Position numbers and translations under genes: made by a program. The notes under the pieces are model-generated. The model was not told the DNA's origin, did no database searches, and worked only from the letters and a program-made list of their open reading frames with translations. A stretch of 64,000 bases of DNA from Vigna angularis (taxonomy: Eukaryota; Streptophyta; Magnoliopsida; Fabales; Fabaceae): positions 18,010,501 through 18,074,500 of the forward strand of contig NC_068979.1 of assembly GCF_016808095.1 (NCBI RefSeq). The letters are read 5' to 3'. Of the stretch, positions 44,107 to 55,960 are shown piece after piece (within the stretch, counting starts at the first letter, position 1; each line of letters begins with the position of its first letter).

Positions 44107-45717
44107 GGCTTAATACCCTATTTTGTCCCCAGTTTCGCTCGAAAATTTCAAATTAGTCCATCCTTTAAAAAGTGCGTCAATTACGTCCTTACTTAATAAA
44201 ATTTATATCAATGAAATCCCTTCCGTTAAATCCGTACAAATGGCGTTAATTATTTTTCTCTCTCTTCTACTTGTTCTGCTTTTTCTGCTTTTTCTGTGCA
44301 AAGCAGCAGCTTTTTTTCTCTCTTCTACTCTCTCTTTGAAATATTTTTACATGACTAAATCTGTATTAGATAATTACATAACTAAATTTTATGATTTTTA
44401 ATTGATCAGTGTGAAAAATTGTTTTCCTGTGATAATTTATTTTCCTAAATGAAACTAAATTTGCATTTGGTGAATGAGAATGACATTAGGGTATGCAGCG
44501 TAATAAAAGAGAAGAGCTTCTGTTTAATAATCAAGAAAGAAGAAGAAAGAACAAGAAGAGGAAGAGGAAGAGAAGCTGAAGTTCGTGTTTTTGGAGTGGT
44601 TGGTGAAATTTTGTTGGGCGGAGAAGAAAGATAAAGAAAGAAGAGAGAGGAATTTGGAATCGGTGGGTCTACGAGTATCGAAGAGAAGAAGAAACAATCG
44701 ATTGAATCGAAAAATGTCGCTAACGAGCGTGAAAATGTCGGAAGAAGTGTGGTTAAGTTGCCTCACTCATGCATTGTCCACTGAAACCGAAGAGATTATG
44801 GGTCTTCTTTTTGGGGACATTCAGGTAATCTGACCTAACATTTCTTTCTATGTTATCGAGTCAATTGAAGAAACGCATAGACACAATACCAGGTTCGATT
44901 AATGATTGTTATGGGTTGGGTTGATTCAGCATTCGAAAAACGGGAACAGGATTCCATTGATCTGGGGGGCGTCTCCTCAGAAGAGGTATGATCGGCGAAA
45001 GGATCGAGTGGAAACCGACCCTAAGCTCTTGGCCGCTGCAACTGCCCTCGCTGAGCGAATGACCATAGCCACTGGAACTACGACAAGGGTAATTGGTTGG
45101 TACCATTCACACCCGCACATTACAGTTCTCCCTTCCTATGTTGATGTAAAAACCCAGGCAACGTACCAGCTTCTTGACTCTGGATTTATTGGCTTGATTT
45201 TTTCCTGTTTCAGTGAAGATGTAAACAAGGTTTGTCTTCAATGCATGGCCAAAAGATTCTTCAATTGTAAATTTTCTTTAAGTTTATCGTCAAATACCTC
45301 TGGGTTGTGTTCAGGTTGGAAGAATTCAAGTAATTGCTTTCCAGTCATATGATGGGAGGCAGAATCAGTTATCAGGACATATACCTTTGTCTCTTGTAAA
45401 TAGAAGCCCTATTATCGATATTGATTCATCGCCAAGTTCTTTAGAGAATTTATCAATAAGACTTGGTTACTTCAAGGCAGAGAGCTCTTTGCAGGACGTA
45501 AAGCAGAAAAAAAGCTGCTGCTTTGCACAGAAAAAACACAAAAAGCAGAAAAAGTAGAAAAGAGAGAAAAATAATTAACGCCGTTTGTACGGATTTAACG
45601 GAAGGAATTTCATTGATATAAATTTTATTAAGTAAGGACGTAATTGACGCAATTTTTAAAGGATGGACTAATTTGACATTTTCGAGTGAAACTGAGGACA
45701 AAATAGGGTATTAAGCC
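44107..45717. mobile_element. Pack-MULE (1611 bp) with captured BRCC36 exons
   Basis: TIRs of about 213 bp (44107-44319 and 45505-45717) start GGCTTAATACCC and differ at roughly ten positions. The perfect 9-bp duplication is AAAAAAATA (44098-44106 and 45718-45726). The interior carries a 5' leader, three exons and two introns of a BRCC36 gene. No transposase is present. It lies inside the hAT. The TIR sequence family resembles that of the PME-bearing MULE (both GGYTTAAT..., both with TTGTCCCCAGTTT). Confidence 0.93.
44714..45557 (+). CDS. Captured BRCC36-type JAMM deubiquitinase, 5' gene segment fused to MULE TIR
   Basis: Exons 44714-44824, 44930-45229 and 45315-45557 give an uninterrupted 217-aa frame. 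The ATG (MSLTSVKMSEEVW) and GT-AG introns are those of a BRCC36 gene. Residues about 1-198 are the MPN+ domain. It keeps the Glu of ETEEIMG and the metal-binding GWYHSHPHITVLPSYVD (two His, Ser, Asp), and then DSGFIGLIFSCFSED. BRCC36 cleaves Lys63-linked ubiquitin in BRCA1-A/BRISC-type complexes. After LGYFKAESSLQD (45497) the frame reads into the MULE TIR and ends in a Lys/Gln tail (TAG 45555-45557), so the C-terminal coiled-coil half is missing. The last exon lacks its own donor use. With the metal-binding motif intact but the partner-binding half gone, a dominant-negative or silent role is possible. Expression is unknown. Confidence 0.87.
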
Positions 45718-46616
45718 AAAAAAATAAAAGATATGAGGAAGAAACACCCAGTAAGTGAAGTCTCAATTTAGTCATAGGATTAACCCACAAATATCTATTA
45801 ATGTATGAAAGAGAGAGATAAAGAATTTTCAAGAGAACGCAAACAGGAACTCTAAACCCAAATTCCAAAAATGAACACAATCACAGAAATATCCAAACTG
45901 CGATAACCACCAGGGTCTTAAAAAATTCATTTTGGATCAATGAACTAAAATCCAAAAAAAACTCAAAACACTCATTCAAATCATAACCCCAAAATCGCGT
46001 CACCAATCAATAGGGAAGAAATAAAAAAAAATGAACTCCCAAAACGAGGATCAAAACGTACAAAAGAAACCTCAAAAATCATATAACAAATAAAACCCTA
46101 ATTTCAAATCCCAAATTGGAACAAAATCTCAATCAGAACCAAGAGAGAGAGAAGAAGATGGAATGAAGTCTACTCCCTACGCAAGCTGAACCAGAAGGAA
46201 GAAGAAAAGAGTCCTCCATTAAGAGAGAATTTTCTAATGAGATTCTATGTATATGTTTGATATCTCTATTAGGGTTAGGTCAAAAGTAATGTAACTCCTT
46301 TTTTTCTTTTTTTCTTTTAAAAGAAATATAATTGAGAGGAATCCTAAGTCATTTTATTAAAATTTCCCTTTTTTAAGAGTAATAAAAAAAATTTAGTTTT
46401 AAAAAATATTAATTAAATTTTTATTTTTTTCGGGTAACGGGTATTTGCAGGTTGGATAATATAATACCCGCATCCGACCCATTTAGAAGTGGGTATTAAA
46501 ATACCCGTTACCCGTTACCCGCTGATAATAAATATCCACGGATAGTAACTATCCGTTGCGGGTTTTATCCACGGATATCCGCGGGCGCGAATTTTTTTGC
46601 CATCCCTAGTCACCAC

Positions 46617-47846
46617 CATAATTTATTATAGAAAGCTATGGAAAACCATAAAATAAGACATGGTCTACGAAAACTAGATTTTGGGTTCGGGAATCGATTA
46701 CGCGTAAGGAAGGTGTTAGCACCCTATCGCGCTTGTCCAAAGGCAATACCTTTAATTAAATGTGTAAAGTTGACGTGGTTTTCCCAAATATTTAATTTTC
46801 CCCAAAAATAAAAATATAAAGAAATTATTAAGAAACAAAAATATTTTTTTGTTTTATGAAACCGACAAGGATTGACCTTGCTCCTACGTATATCCATTTA
46901 TGATGGACAATCAGGGATTGCGTAGTTTTTTATCTAGAAAAAGGTTTGTGAGTTTGTTTGAAAATTATTATGGATTATTTTTTATTTTTGAAAATTGAAC
47001 TCGATTAGGATTGATATCATTTTTTTTTATTTTGAAGAAATTCTTTTATTTTGAAAAGGGTGGGAAAAAAGGAAAGAAACCGGCCATAGGTTGACGAGTA
47101 CTTATAGAATTTATTTTATGACTTACTATTATCTTTTTATAGGAAAATACGTGATAAGAAATATTTTTTTATTTATTTTTATAAAAAATAGACATCATGT
47201 GATGCAGGAGATATAACCAATATCAAAAGAGATGAAAAAAGATATTCTTTTTTTTGAAAAAAAAAACATTATTGGTGTGTAGTAAAAAAATTAATACCTT
47301 TAGAAAGACCTTCAACGAAAAGAGAAAAAGAAGGGTGCAGAGATGACATACCTTTTCAACTTTCAATACTCCTCTAGTTCTTCCTGTTGGCAGACTTCCT
47401 CTAGCATGAGAACTTACTTTTCTCTATACTCTCCCATATTCTTTCTATCTCTATTATTTCAGGGTCTTTCTCTCTATTTTCCGTCCCCTTTTTATCCATG
47501 ACAAGGCGCGTATTTATATACACACATTGTAATATTATGATAATCTTGCCCGTAATTGTGAATTAATTGACAACGAACAAATTAGGGAAAGAAAATGTTT
47601 TGGTTCCAAGAAAAAGAAATCAAATAATATTAATTATAATTATTGTCAGAAAATTTGTACATTTTAATTATTGTTTATAATTATTAGCATAATATTGATT
47701 CAAATTATTACGATATTAAACTAAAATTTCAAAAATATTGTGTCCGGTATTATAGTTATTATCCTTTTTACCCACCATTAATTATTAATCTCTTATTTTT
47801 TTTATTTTTATTTATTTGCTTACTCGGACGAAATTGGGAGTTGACA
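46617..47846 (-). other. Remaining part of the Ogre 3' LTR right of the hAT
   Basis: Non-coding and AT-rich, collinear with 62886-63842. It contains about 200 bp (47060-47265) that are missing from the right-hand LTR. Confidence 0.7.
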
Positions 47847-47860
47847 GCTGCCCCTCTTTA
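47847..47860 (-). promoter_or_regulatory. Polypurine tract of the Ogre-like element
   Basis: On the minus strand TAAAGAGGGGCAGC abuts the LTR start TGTCAACTCCC. It matches the expected plus-strand primer and fixes this LTR as the 3' one. Confidence 0.75.
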
Positions 47861-48087
47861 TTTAGATTTTGCTAGATAACATGAACCTTAGAGTTTTTGT
47901 GTTATCATAGTAAAAACTAAATAAAGATAAAGACACTAATTTCGTTTGGGTCTAAAGAGAAGGAAAAAGATTACCTCGGAGCGTACCTTGTAGAAAGTGT
48001 AGCAACTTTGTGGATTTTGCTGAAGAGCCGTGACACCTGTGGATGGTGTGTCATACCCTATGAACTTTGCTCGTATTATTTGATGGA

Positions 48088-48480
48088 CACTAGTGTAAAA
48101 ATCGCCTTTTATGATAGGTACAAATGACCTATTATGATAGATAATCTGGCATCATAATTCTGGGCATCATAATAGGTCTGCGCATTTTATGACATACAGA
48201 AAACCCCATCATAATAGGTCCAGCGTATTATGACGTACTTTCTGTCACCTATCATAATAGTTTCAGTGTATTATGAGAGATTTTCACTTATCAGTCATAA
48301 TATAGCGAATTTATTATGATGCAGCTGGATTTACCTATCATAATATGTAGGGTTTTATGATGTAGATTTTTTCACCTATCATAATATGTAGAATATATTA
48401 TGACAAGTAATTATTCACCTATCATAATATATACTTTTCAAAAATAAGCTTTTATTACATACATGTTCACTTATCATAAA
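48088..48480. repeat. Left subterminal repeats of the 6.2-kb CACTA
   Basis: About a dozen copies of CCTATCATAATA / TATTATGAT-like motifs in both orientations. A matching block stands at about 54050-54331 at the right end. Confidence 0.85.
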
Positions 48481-48763
48481 AACTTGTTTTGTAAAAAACA
48501 AAATTCATTATTATATTTGACAGATTCATTCAATTTGCAATTAATTTCCTGTATTATAATCTCATCAATCAATATAACATGAAATGAACATATTCAATTA
48601 AACTAACATAATGAAATTCATTTCAAACATTAAATTGTGTAATAACTATTAATACATAATTTGTATATCAAACCATATATTAAATCCAAATATAACATTA
48701 ATTAACCTACACTACATTGTAGTCAAGTTTCTACAATTTACTAACACTTAAAATAAAGGAAGC

Positions 48764-48823
48764 TCACTTAGTTCTAATATCTTCAATGTCTGGAGCTTCC
48801 ATTGGAGATGAATCATTAGAGAT
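48764..48823 (-). pseudogene. Last exon of a CACTA Ulp1-type gene
   Basis: Twenty codons, NDSSPMEAPDIEDIRTK then stop, follow an acceptor (TTTATAG). They match the exon at 4691-4798 (NDSSPMEAIDIEDIRR) but end earlier. Upstream exons are lost. Confidence 0.75.
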
Positions 48824-48830
48824 CTATAAA

Positions 48831-50564
48831 TAAAATATTTAAGTTAGAACAATTTTGTAATGTGTGCATAAAACATACTCTAATAATTAGTGTATATACA
48901 CCTCATGATAACATTGTCAAACATATATCTAAACTTTGCAGTGATATTAATCGTGAATCAAGAGGTTAAACTGACCAACAATAAACCTAATGGACCCACC
49001 CTTCCCTAGTCTTTATAGCATTGGACGTATATTTAATTGTCAATGAAATAGGTGACTTAAATTAGTCTACTGATATCTGAAGAGAAAAAACATCATATTT
49101 TAATCCAAGGCATTCTTATGGTGTTCGGGGTCATAGAACAAGGATAATTAAATAGCTGTATACTTCCATTCTTTCCTTTTAAGAGAAGGAAAAATATAAT
49201 TGTATTATCTAGATTAGATTCAGTTTTGCACTTTTAGAAATGATGGAGGAATCACATTGTACTTATCACCAGTACGGTATATGTTTTCATTTCAAAGCTA
49301 TAAACATCATATATGTGTTAAAATCTAGACAAAATATAGGACTAATATTTTGTATGACATCAAGATCAAGTTCTGAAAAGATAATTTTAAAAATATAGAA
49401 ATAATTAAAATTGATAATAACTTCAACAGGTTTTCCTTCAAAATCTGTCCATATCCCCCCTTAAACATATCCAAAAGTGACATTTCATTACAGGTCTAAA
49501 GCTTAATCTTTTGTCATGTCACCTCATCCACAATCATCTATACTCAATAAATTTATTTCACTAAATTTGCGAAAACTACCATTTTTTTACAAAATTATGT
49601 ATAATATATTCTTTTATAAAAATAGTTCTATAAATATTTTAACTATTACTTTTATTTAATCCTATTATACTATTTTATTAAAATTTATAGTTCAATTTAC
49701 TGTTTTCAAGACATAACCAAATGAAATACTAAAATTTTAGTATAATAATAATATAAATATAATCATAAAAAATAATTATAATAGTATTTCCTTCTTATTC
49801 TGAATGGTTCAAATAACAGAAATTAAATTAGATTTAAAATAACTTGATCATTAAATATTACATATAGCTGTAAAAACATAATTCCCAGACTGGCAATAGT
49901 TAGGACTAAAATGGAAAAATGCATATGTTGTTGAAATATGATAGAATGACAGTGCAGATAATTCATCTTTATTCTGCAATTAACAGTAGTAAAAGCAAGC
50001 AATCAATAGCTTCAGGGAAGGCCAAAAAAATAGTGTATCGAGAATGGCCTTCTCCTCCGAAACCATCACTGGCCAAATATGCAAAAGGAAAGTTGGAAGG
50101 ATAACTATAATAAAGCCATGCTGCTAGCTACATGTTTTTGCTCTCTCTACGAAAACTACCATCTAGACTTAATAACTATTCACATAAAGAAACAAAAAAA
50201 ATCATTTATCATGTAATTTGATTTAGACGTAATCTAATTCTTTTATAGTCTACATAAATTACCATTCAGCATTGATTAACACATGACAAAGTTGTCCTCC
50301 TCCCTGGTTCAGTTCGTTAAACATAATAGAGAAAGAATTAAGCTTCTAGAACCGACACCGATCCATATACCAGTTTCAGAAGCTTCAGAATTCAAAGGAA
50401 TTAAAGCAATTGTAGAATACCTGATGGCAATCCCTTTAGAGACTTCCCATCCAAAGAAGTATCAACTTAACACTAAGACTAAAAAAGGGAAGTTGAATAA
50501 GGACTTGATCTTTTCTTTCTAAGTCTTAGAATGTTCTCATTAACTAAATACATTTACCTTGTTT
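48831..50564. other. Decayed CACTA interior
   Basis: AT-rich. Short frames at 49919-50104 and 50283-50522 have no family signature or splice-supported context that I recognise. Confidence 0.4.
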
Positions 50565-51065
50565 TGTAGGTCACTAATAAGAGTGGAAAACCATAGCCAA
50601 TCAACCAAAAAAGCTTGGTGAGCTAAGGGAAGCAAAGGAGGTAAAGAAAGGAAGAAAGGAAGTGCTTTTGGATTGGAAAAGCAAAGCTGATATACAACAT
50701 ACGGCCAACCAAGCAAACCAGCGTTTCCACTTTCTTTTAAAGCATGTTTTCAATGTTTACCGTATGGAACATGTGGCCAGTTGTATAGCTTCTCTTGCAC
50801 ACTTCTTATAGAGCTTTATGTACATTGCTAATATGTCCAGTAGCTTGCTAGGCACGTTTCTCTTCATCTATAAAAGAGAAGCCAAATCCTTTGTAATGGT
50901 AACTTGAATTGAAGTAAATAAATGCTGCCAATTTATAGCTGTTACTCTCAAGTTCACCTCTGTGCTTTGCTATCTTGCACCTCCTATAGCTCCTTTCCCT
51001 TTTGGAAAGCCTACTGAGTTAGAAATCTACAAAAACACTCATCCAAACACCACTAGAAAATTTCA
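50565..51065. repeat. Possible solo LTR inside the CACTA
   Basis: A promoter-like CTATAAAAGAG (about 50869), then AATTGAAGTAAATAAATGCTGCC and a stretch with AGTTCACCTCTGTGCTTTGC, look like the R-U5 part of a short copia-type LTR. No second copy or clear TSD was found. Confidence 0.3.
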
Positions 51066-51767
51066 CAAACACCTTGAGTGCATTCGGACATCCACTGTCA
51101 TCTTCCATCCACTACCATTCTCTGCGTCTTGAAGCATCCTTCTACACATCATGGAGCTGCTTCCATCAATACCACATCCTCTTCCAATCTGAATAGAGTT
51201 ATACACTCAACTATAGGCACAATTCATCAGCTTTAATAGCATATCAACTTTAATTTTATACAATGTATAATGATATTATATTTATACCACCTATAGACAT
51301 GGTCAAAAGGGAATAAAGTTACACCTTAAAAGAAGATAACATCATGTTTGAAGGAGGTAAGATACATCACGGTTTTATAGAGAAACATGTACTAAAATTT
51401 TATAATTCACGTGTAGCCATTAAACTATGATGAATTATGGTTTGTTCTAATATTATAATACAAAGGCAGCAGCAAAGTATGGCCACCGAAGGACATGATG
51501 TGTCCATAAACTTTAAATGAAATATGTTGCAACAGAGAAGCAAAAATGATTTGCGTACATGAAAGAATTTGGCCAAACAACTTTAGTACATCATGGTTCA
51601 AGAGAAAGTATCATACACCGAAAATAATCTCACCCCAGCAGACCGAGATGTTCATTCATTTATTCACAATCACAGATCAACAATATGTATAGGACTATAA
51701 TACTCAGAAAACATTACAAGGTATCTTACAATCTAGACCAAGATTAGCTCCCCTACCTGGATTCCTT
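51066..51767. other. Non-coding CACTA interior left of the nested CACTA
   Basis: AT-rich; nothing recognised. Confidence 0.4.
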
Positions 51768-53138
51768 CACTACTGCATTACGAGGAAATGGCACCGGTTG
51801 CTTTTGTTTATACACACCGGTTTTACAACCGAAACATATTCAGACGAAGTAATAAGACATTGGTTTTATGCCTCGGTTATGAACTAAGTCATAAAAGAAT
51901 GGATTATGCCTCGGTTTTTAGGTAACCGAGGTGGTAACTTTTTTTTTTCTTTTTAATTTTAAGATACTGATTCACTGTGAAATGATCTTCTAATGTTCCC
52001 AAAGGTGGTAAACAACCATCCTTTGGCCTAGGCATCATCTCTTCACTGTCAGCCAACCAATAAACCTGTTTCAGTAAGAACAACAACACACAAAGCATAC
52101 AAAGAACTCAAGGCTTCATTTTCGGGGTTCATAGCATAGTAAGAACTCAAAGCATGTTTCAGTAAGAACAACAACACACGTATAAATGAAGTCAAACATA
52201 ATATCACACACACACACAGAGAAGCTTCGAGAAGATCCTAGGCCTTCGCCGCAGGCAATGATTCAGAGGCCATCGGGGGACCACTGAAGGTGGTCGATGC
52301 GCCCGGAGATTGTTTCATGTGCCCCAGATCGTGACGGAGGCTCACGATGACCATAGATTTGGCATTGGAGGCTCACGATGACCACAAATCTGGCCTCCAT
52401 GCGCGCTGCGAGTCCAACGGCGGGCGGAGGGATTGCGGTTCGGCAGGTGGTGGTGAGGATTTCGGCGAGGGTTCTAGCGACGGGGATTTGGGCTTGACAG
52501 GGTAGGAAACTGGTTGGATGATGATGGGTTGAGAGGGTCTGGCGGGAGGGTTTGAGTTAGAATCGGAGGAAGAGAAGAGAGATCGATGAGAGGTGAGAAC
52601 TGGAGCAGCGGTGTCAGTTGTCAAAGGAATAAGCGGCAACAGCGAGAGAACTGGAGGCACCGTGGAGTCCTTGGAAGAGGTACCGTGGAGTCCTTGGAAG
52701 AAGCACCGGCGGAGGGAGGCACAGACCATCTTGATGGCTCAACGGAGAGGCAAAGATGAGAGAGGCGTGCGAGAGAAAATCCCGTGCGAGAGAGAAAGAG
52801 AAAAGCCTTTTCAGATTTTAACCTAAGGGCAGCCCATTATGCTTCAGTTGGACCTGTACCCGAAGCAGTAACGCATATTATGCCTCGGTTCTGAGTTGAA
52901 CCGAGGTGATAGCGCTTATTCAGAAAAAAAAACCCCTTGGCAGTGGTGAAGTGACATGACTTTTATGCTTTGGTTGTCCTTCTACCCGAGACAGTAACAG
53001 ACATAGGCACCAGTTCAAAAATAACCGAGGCATATAATCACTCAGTATTTACAAAACTGCCACCGCGCTTTTATACGCTTCGGTTTCAGTAAAATCGAGG
53101 CGTATATAGTGCATTAAAATAGATTTTTTTTACTAGTG
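51768..53138. mobile_element. Small non-autonomous CACTA-type element (1371 bp) nested in the larger CACTA
   Basis: It starts CACTACTGCATTACG and ends (inverted) CACTAGTAAAAAAAATC, with a CTT duplication (51765-51767 and 53139-53141). Subterminal motifs are ATGCCTCGGTT / AACCGAGG, as in the remnant at 16813-17340. The middle 52230-52800 is GC-rich and holds a 118-codon Pro/Ser-rich open frame on the minus strand (52373-52729) that may be a captured gene piece; I could not name its source. No transposase. Confidence 0.85.
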
Positions 53139-53141
53139 CTT

Positions 53142-54049
53142 GGTTCTCCTCTACGAAAATTAACAACTCCAACTCTTCTACACGATCTAAGGTAGCTTCT
53201 ACTTGTCTAGATCTACAGAGTTTGCTCAGACAGAAACATCACTAGTGAGCCTAATGGTCACCAAATATCCATATAAGTAGCTAGAAAGAAAGTGCTTCCG
53301 TTATTTTACATACCAATCAGACCCAGACGCAGTTCCCTCCAGCAACTCATATAGAAATTCCACAAAGTCGTTGTAGAATAAAACAACACCTGCAATAATA
53401 AAAAAACACCAAAAGGCTCAAACCAAGCAAACCTAACAAGGAAACATAATCAGGCAAGTACACAATCAAGGCCACACCTAGGTTTCCAGGAACAAGAAGA
53501 ACATGCAACAGCACAGAGTGAGCGAAAGATCGAGACTGATTATTTGGTTCTTTATTTAAAACCAACACTGCCTAATTCCATAAAATGCAGCAATATAAAG
53601 GGAATCTACTGGTGGAAACCCTAGGTGAACTGATTAATCGATTCAAAGGCGAGATTGAACGGTAGAAATGAGGAACGAATGGAAAAAAGGTGTTTTTAAT
53701 CGGTGGAATAGGTAATAAACGATGATTTAAACGATGATTTAATCGGTGAAATCGAAGAAAAAGGTGAAAATAGGAAGGAAATCATGGAGAAGTATGAAAC
53801 CCTAGTAGAGGATGATGTTTAGAGTTGGAGAAGACTCGCAAGGCAACAACGAAGATGAGGTTCTGTGATATGCGAATGCGAAATATAAAAAAAGAAGCAA
53901 AGAGAATGAAGACGTACGCTCCTGTTGAAGAAGTCTCGAGAATGAGAAACTCGAGAAGGAAGACGCAAACTGGAGTTTCGAGATGTGTAAGTGTCCGTTG
54001 TGCTCTAAGACGAAAATGAAAGAAACGAAATGAAGGAGGGGTTTTGCAT
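53142..54049. other. CACTA interior right of the nested element
   Basis: Possibly the decayed first exons and leader of the lost transposase gene. Short frames on both strands carry no signature. Confidence 0.35.
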
Positions 54050-54332
54050 CGTATTATGATAGTTATTTTAATATCTATCACTGTATGTTTTCATCATAAT
54101 TTCCATTTTGCCACTGCGCTCAATTTATTATGATAGGTGACTTTTACCTGTTATAATATATGTAAATTTTATTACGAAAATGCCATTGTTACACCTATTA
54201 TCATAGGTTTCTTAAAATATATCATAGTATATCTTAATTTTATTACAAAATTGCCACCGGTCAATATATTATGATAGGTGAATTTCACCTATCATAATAG
54301 CCCGTCATGGAATCATCTTTTTCCACTAGTGG

Positions 54333-54447
54333 GAGGCGCACGAACCTCATAGTATTTGATGGAGAGGAGCACGAACCTCATAGTACTTGATGGAGAGGCG
54401 CACAAACCTCATAATATTTGATGGAGAGGTGCATAAACCTCATAATT
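54333..54447. repeat. Tandem repeat, about 31 bp, four units
   Basis: The unit is around GAGGCGCACGAACCTCATAG followed by TATTTGATGGA, period 30-31. It lies in the 3' UTR of the Ogre-like element and is the target in which the CACTA inserted, as the sequence left of the CACTA (TATTTGATGGA) shows. Confidence 0.85.
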
Positions 54448-54464
54448 TTTTCTTCTTTTTTTTA

Positions 54465-54945
54465 ATTCTTTAGTGCCAGGATGAAAACTGGGCTTTGGTG
54501 CCAAGATGAAAACTGTATTTTTTTTTCTTTAGTGCCAGAATGAAAACTAGGCTTGGGTGCCAGGATGAAAACTGGGCTTTGGTGCTAGGATGAAAACTGT
54601 TTTTTTTTTAATTCTTTGGTGCCAGAATGAAAACTAGGCTTTGGTGCCAGGATGAAAACTAGGCTTTTTTTTTTTTTGAATTCTTTAGTTCCAGAATACA
54701 AACTAGGCTTTGGTGCTAGGATGAAAACTGGGTTTGGGTGCCAGGATGAAAACTGGGCTTTGGTGCCAGGATGAAAACTAAGCTTCCCTTTTTTTTTTGA
54801 ATTCTTTGGTGCCAGAATGAAAACTAGGCTTTGGTGCCAGGATGAAAACTGGGTTTGGGTGCCAGGATGAAAACTGGGCTTGGATGCCAGGATGAAAACT
54901 GGGCTTTGGTGCCAGGATGAAAACTGGGCATTTTTTTTTTAAAAA
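54465..54945. repeat. Minisatellite, unit about 24 bp, with poly-T spacers
   Basis: About 18 copies of a unit TTGGTGCCAGGATGAAAACT plus GGGC or AGGC, broken by T-runs of 8-15. The open frame at 54824-55030 is only a translation of this repeat. Confidence 0.9.
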
Positions 54946-55227
54946 TTTTTTTGGATTTTGTCACTGATGTACTTTCCTTGAACTGATTTCTATCGAATTC
55001 ACGAATTCCTGTTGAATGTTGGCGATGCATGGTGTGCCATGCTTTTCCTATGATGATGCATGCACTATGATGAATGCATGAATGTATGGATGAAAATTCA
55101 TGTGAGACCCAAATACTTCCCGTTTTGTTTTAATTCCATGACATCCTTTAAGAATACACTCGCACCCAGTGAATCTGCCTGTGATGCTCATTATTTTTGG
55201 GAGACATTTTGAAAGTTAAGAGCGACC

Positions 55228-55680
55228 TTATGAAAGAGATGAAAAAATATTTATTGAGTTATGCATAGAATTTTTGACTGCGTTAGAATTAACTGGCAAA
55301 GCCATCCCCTCTCCATCCATTTTGGTAAGAATAAGTGCATCACCACCAAAAGCCTTCTTTACCACATACGAGCCTTCATAATTTGGAGTCCACTTGCCCC
55401 TGTGATTCTTTTGTATTGGCAAAATCTTTTTTAGCACCAATTCACCTTCTTGGAATTCCCTAGGATGTACTTTCTTGTCAAATGCCTTTTTCATTCTTTG
55501 CTGGTATAGTTGCCCATGGCATGTTGCGGTCAATCTTTTTTCCTCAATGAGATTGAGTTGATCAAACCGGGTTTGAACTCAATCTGCTTCTTGTAACTGG
55601 TTTCCACTAACACTTGTAGGGATGGGATTTCTACCTAGAAGTGTAGTACTGCTTTTGTTCCATATACCAAAAAAAGGGTG
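55228..55680 (-). pseudogene. Ogre/Tat integrase C-terminal part
   Basis: On the minus strand, VQTRFDQLNLIEEKRLTATC then HGQLYQQRMKKAFDKKV and GELVLKKILPIQKNHRGKW form the well-conserved C-terminal end of Ogre/Tat integrases. A TGA stands directly before VQTRF, where these proteins usually have Trp. The DDE core is missing. Confidence 0.85.
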
Positions 55681-55789
55681 TTTCCCTAGTCGACATGCGT
55701 ACCGATGTGTAGTAACCGTGTAAATCGAAGGTACAATCCTCTTGATATTTTTTTTATTAGCGACCTTGACTGCCTATTCATCTTTGGAC

Positions 55790-55960
55790 GACGATGTGAA
55801 GTTTGATTGTTCAGGTTTGCGGCAATGAGAAATTGTCTTTAAATCACGATAGTCGACATGCATTTGCTCATTATCGTCCTTCTTCGACACGATACTTGCC
55901 ACCTATTGGGAGTATTTTGCCTCAGCTAAGAATCTCGCATCAAACTGCTTTCGTACTTCA
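55790..55960 (-). pseudogene. Reverse transcriptase fragment of the Ogre-like element
   Basis: KKDDNEQMHVDYRDLK on the minus strand corresponds to the start of the RT palm (normally K...VRMCVDYRDLN). Stops flank it. The rest of RT and RNase H is deleted. Confidence 0.65.

Larger units (their letters stand above)
43774..46608. mobile_element. Non-autonomous hAT element carrying a Pack-MULE
   Basis: The termini are TAGGGATGACAA (left) and, inverted, TAGGGATGGCAA (right). The flanking 8 bp are GTCGCCAC (43766-43773) and GTCACCAC (46609-46616), one mismatch. The homologous LTR at 62878-62885 shows the empty site with a single GTCGCCAC, which confirms both boundaries. Subterminal ACCCGACCC and ACCCGTTACCC repeats are present. 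Without the MULE it is about 1.2 kb and has no transposase ORF. Confidence 0.92.
43696..47846 (-). repeat. 3' LTR of the Ogre-like element, about 1308 bp without the hAT
   Basis: In plus orientation it starts TGGTCGCAACC and ends GGGAGTTGACA, giving TGTCAACTCCC...GCGACCA on the coding strand. It is interrupted at 43773/46609 by a hAT. The same sequence without the hAT is at 62809 onward. Confidence 0.85.
48088..54331 (-). mobile_element. CACTA transposon (6244 bp) with internal decay and a nested CACTA
   Basis: The termini are CACTAGTGTAAAAATC (left) and, inverted, CACTAGTGGAAAAAGA (right), with a perfect GGA duplication (48085-48087 and 54332-54334). Subterminal repeats of TATTATGATAGGTGA type fill about 400 bp at the left and 280 bp at the right. 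The only recognisable transposase piece is one exon on the minus strand (48764-48823), which gives the orientation. It resembles, but is not the same family as, the CACTA at 2095-5382, whose subterminal motif is TATAACGTA. It is inserted in the 3' UTR of the Ogre-like element. Confidence 0.92.

Noticed and set aside
43774..46608. The hAT region read as part of the Ogre LTR
   Set aside because: The sister LTR at 62878-62885 lacks it and shows the empty 8-bp target.
48088..48480. Regularly spaced short palindromic repeats that could suggest a CRISPR-like array
   Set aside because: Repeats are degenerate, in both orientations, without uniform spacers, and lie directly inside CACTA termini with a target-site duplication. 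The DNA is plant nuclear.
54824..55030. Frame with repeated SFHPGTKA-like units
   Set aside because: It is only a translation of the 24-bp minisatellite.
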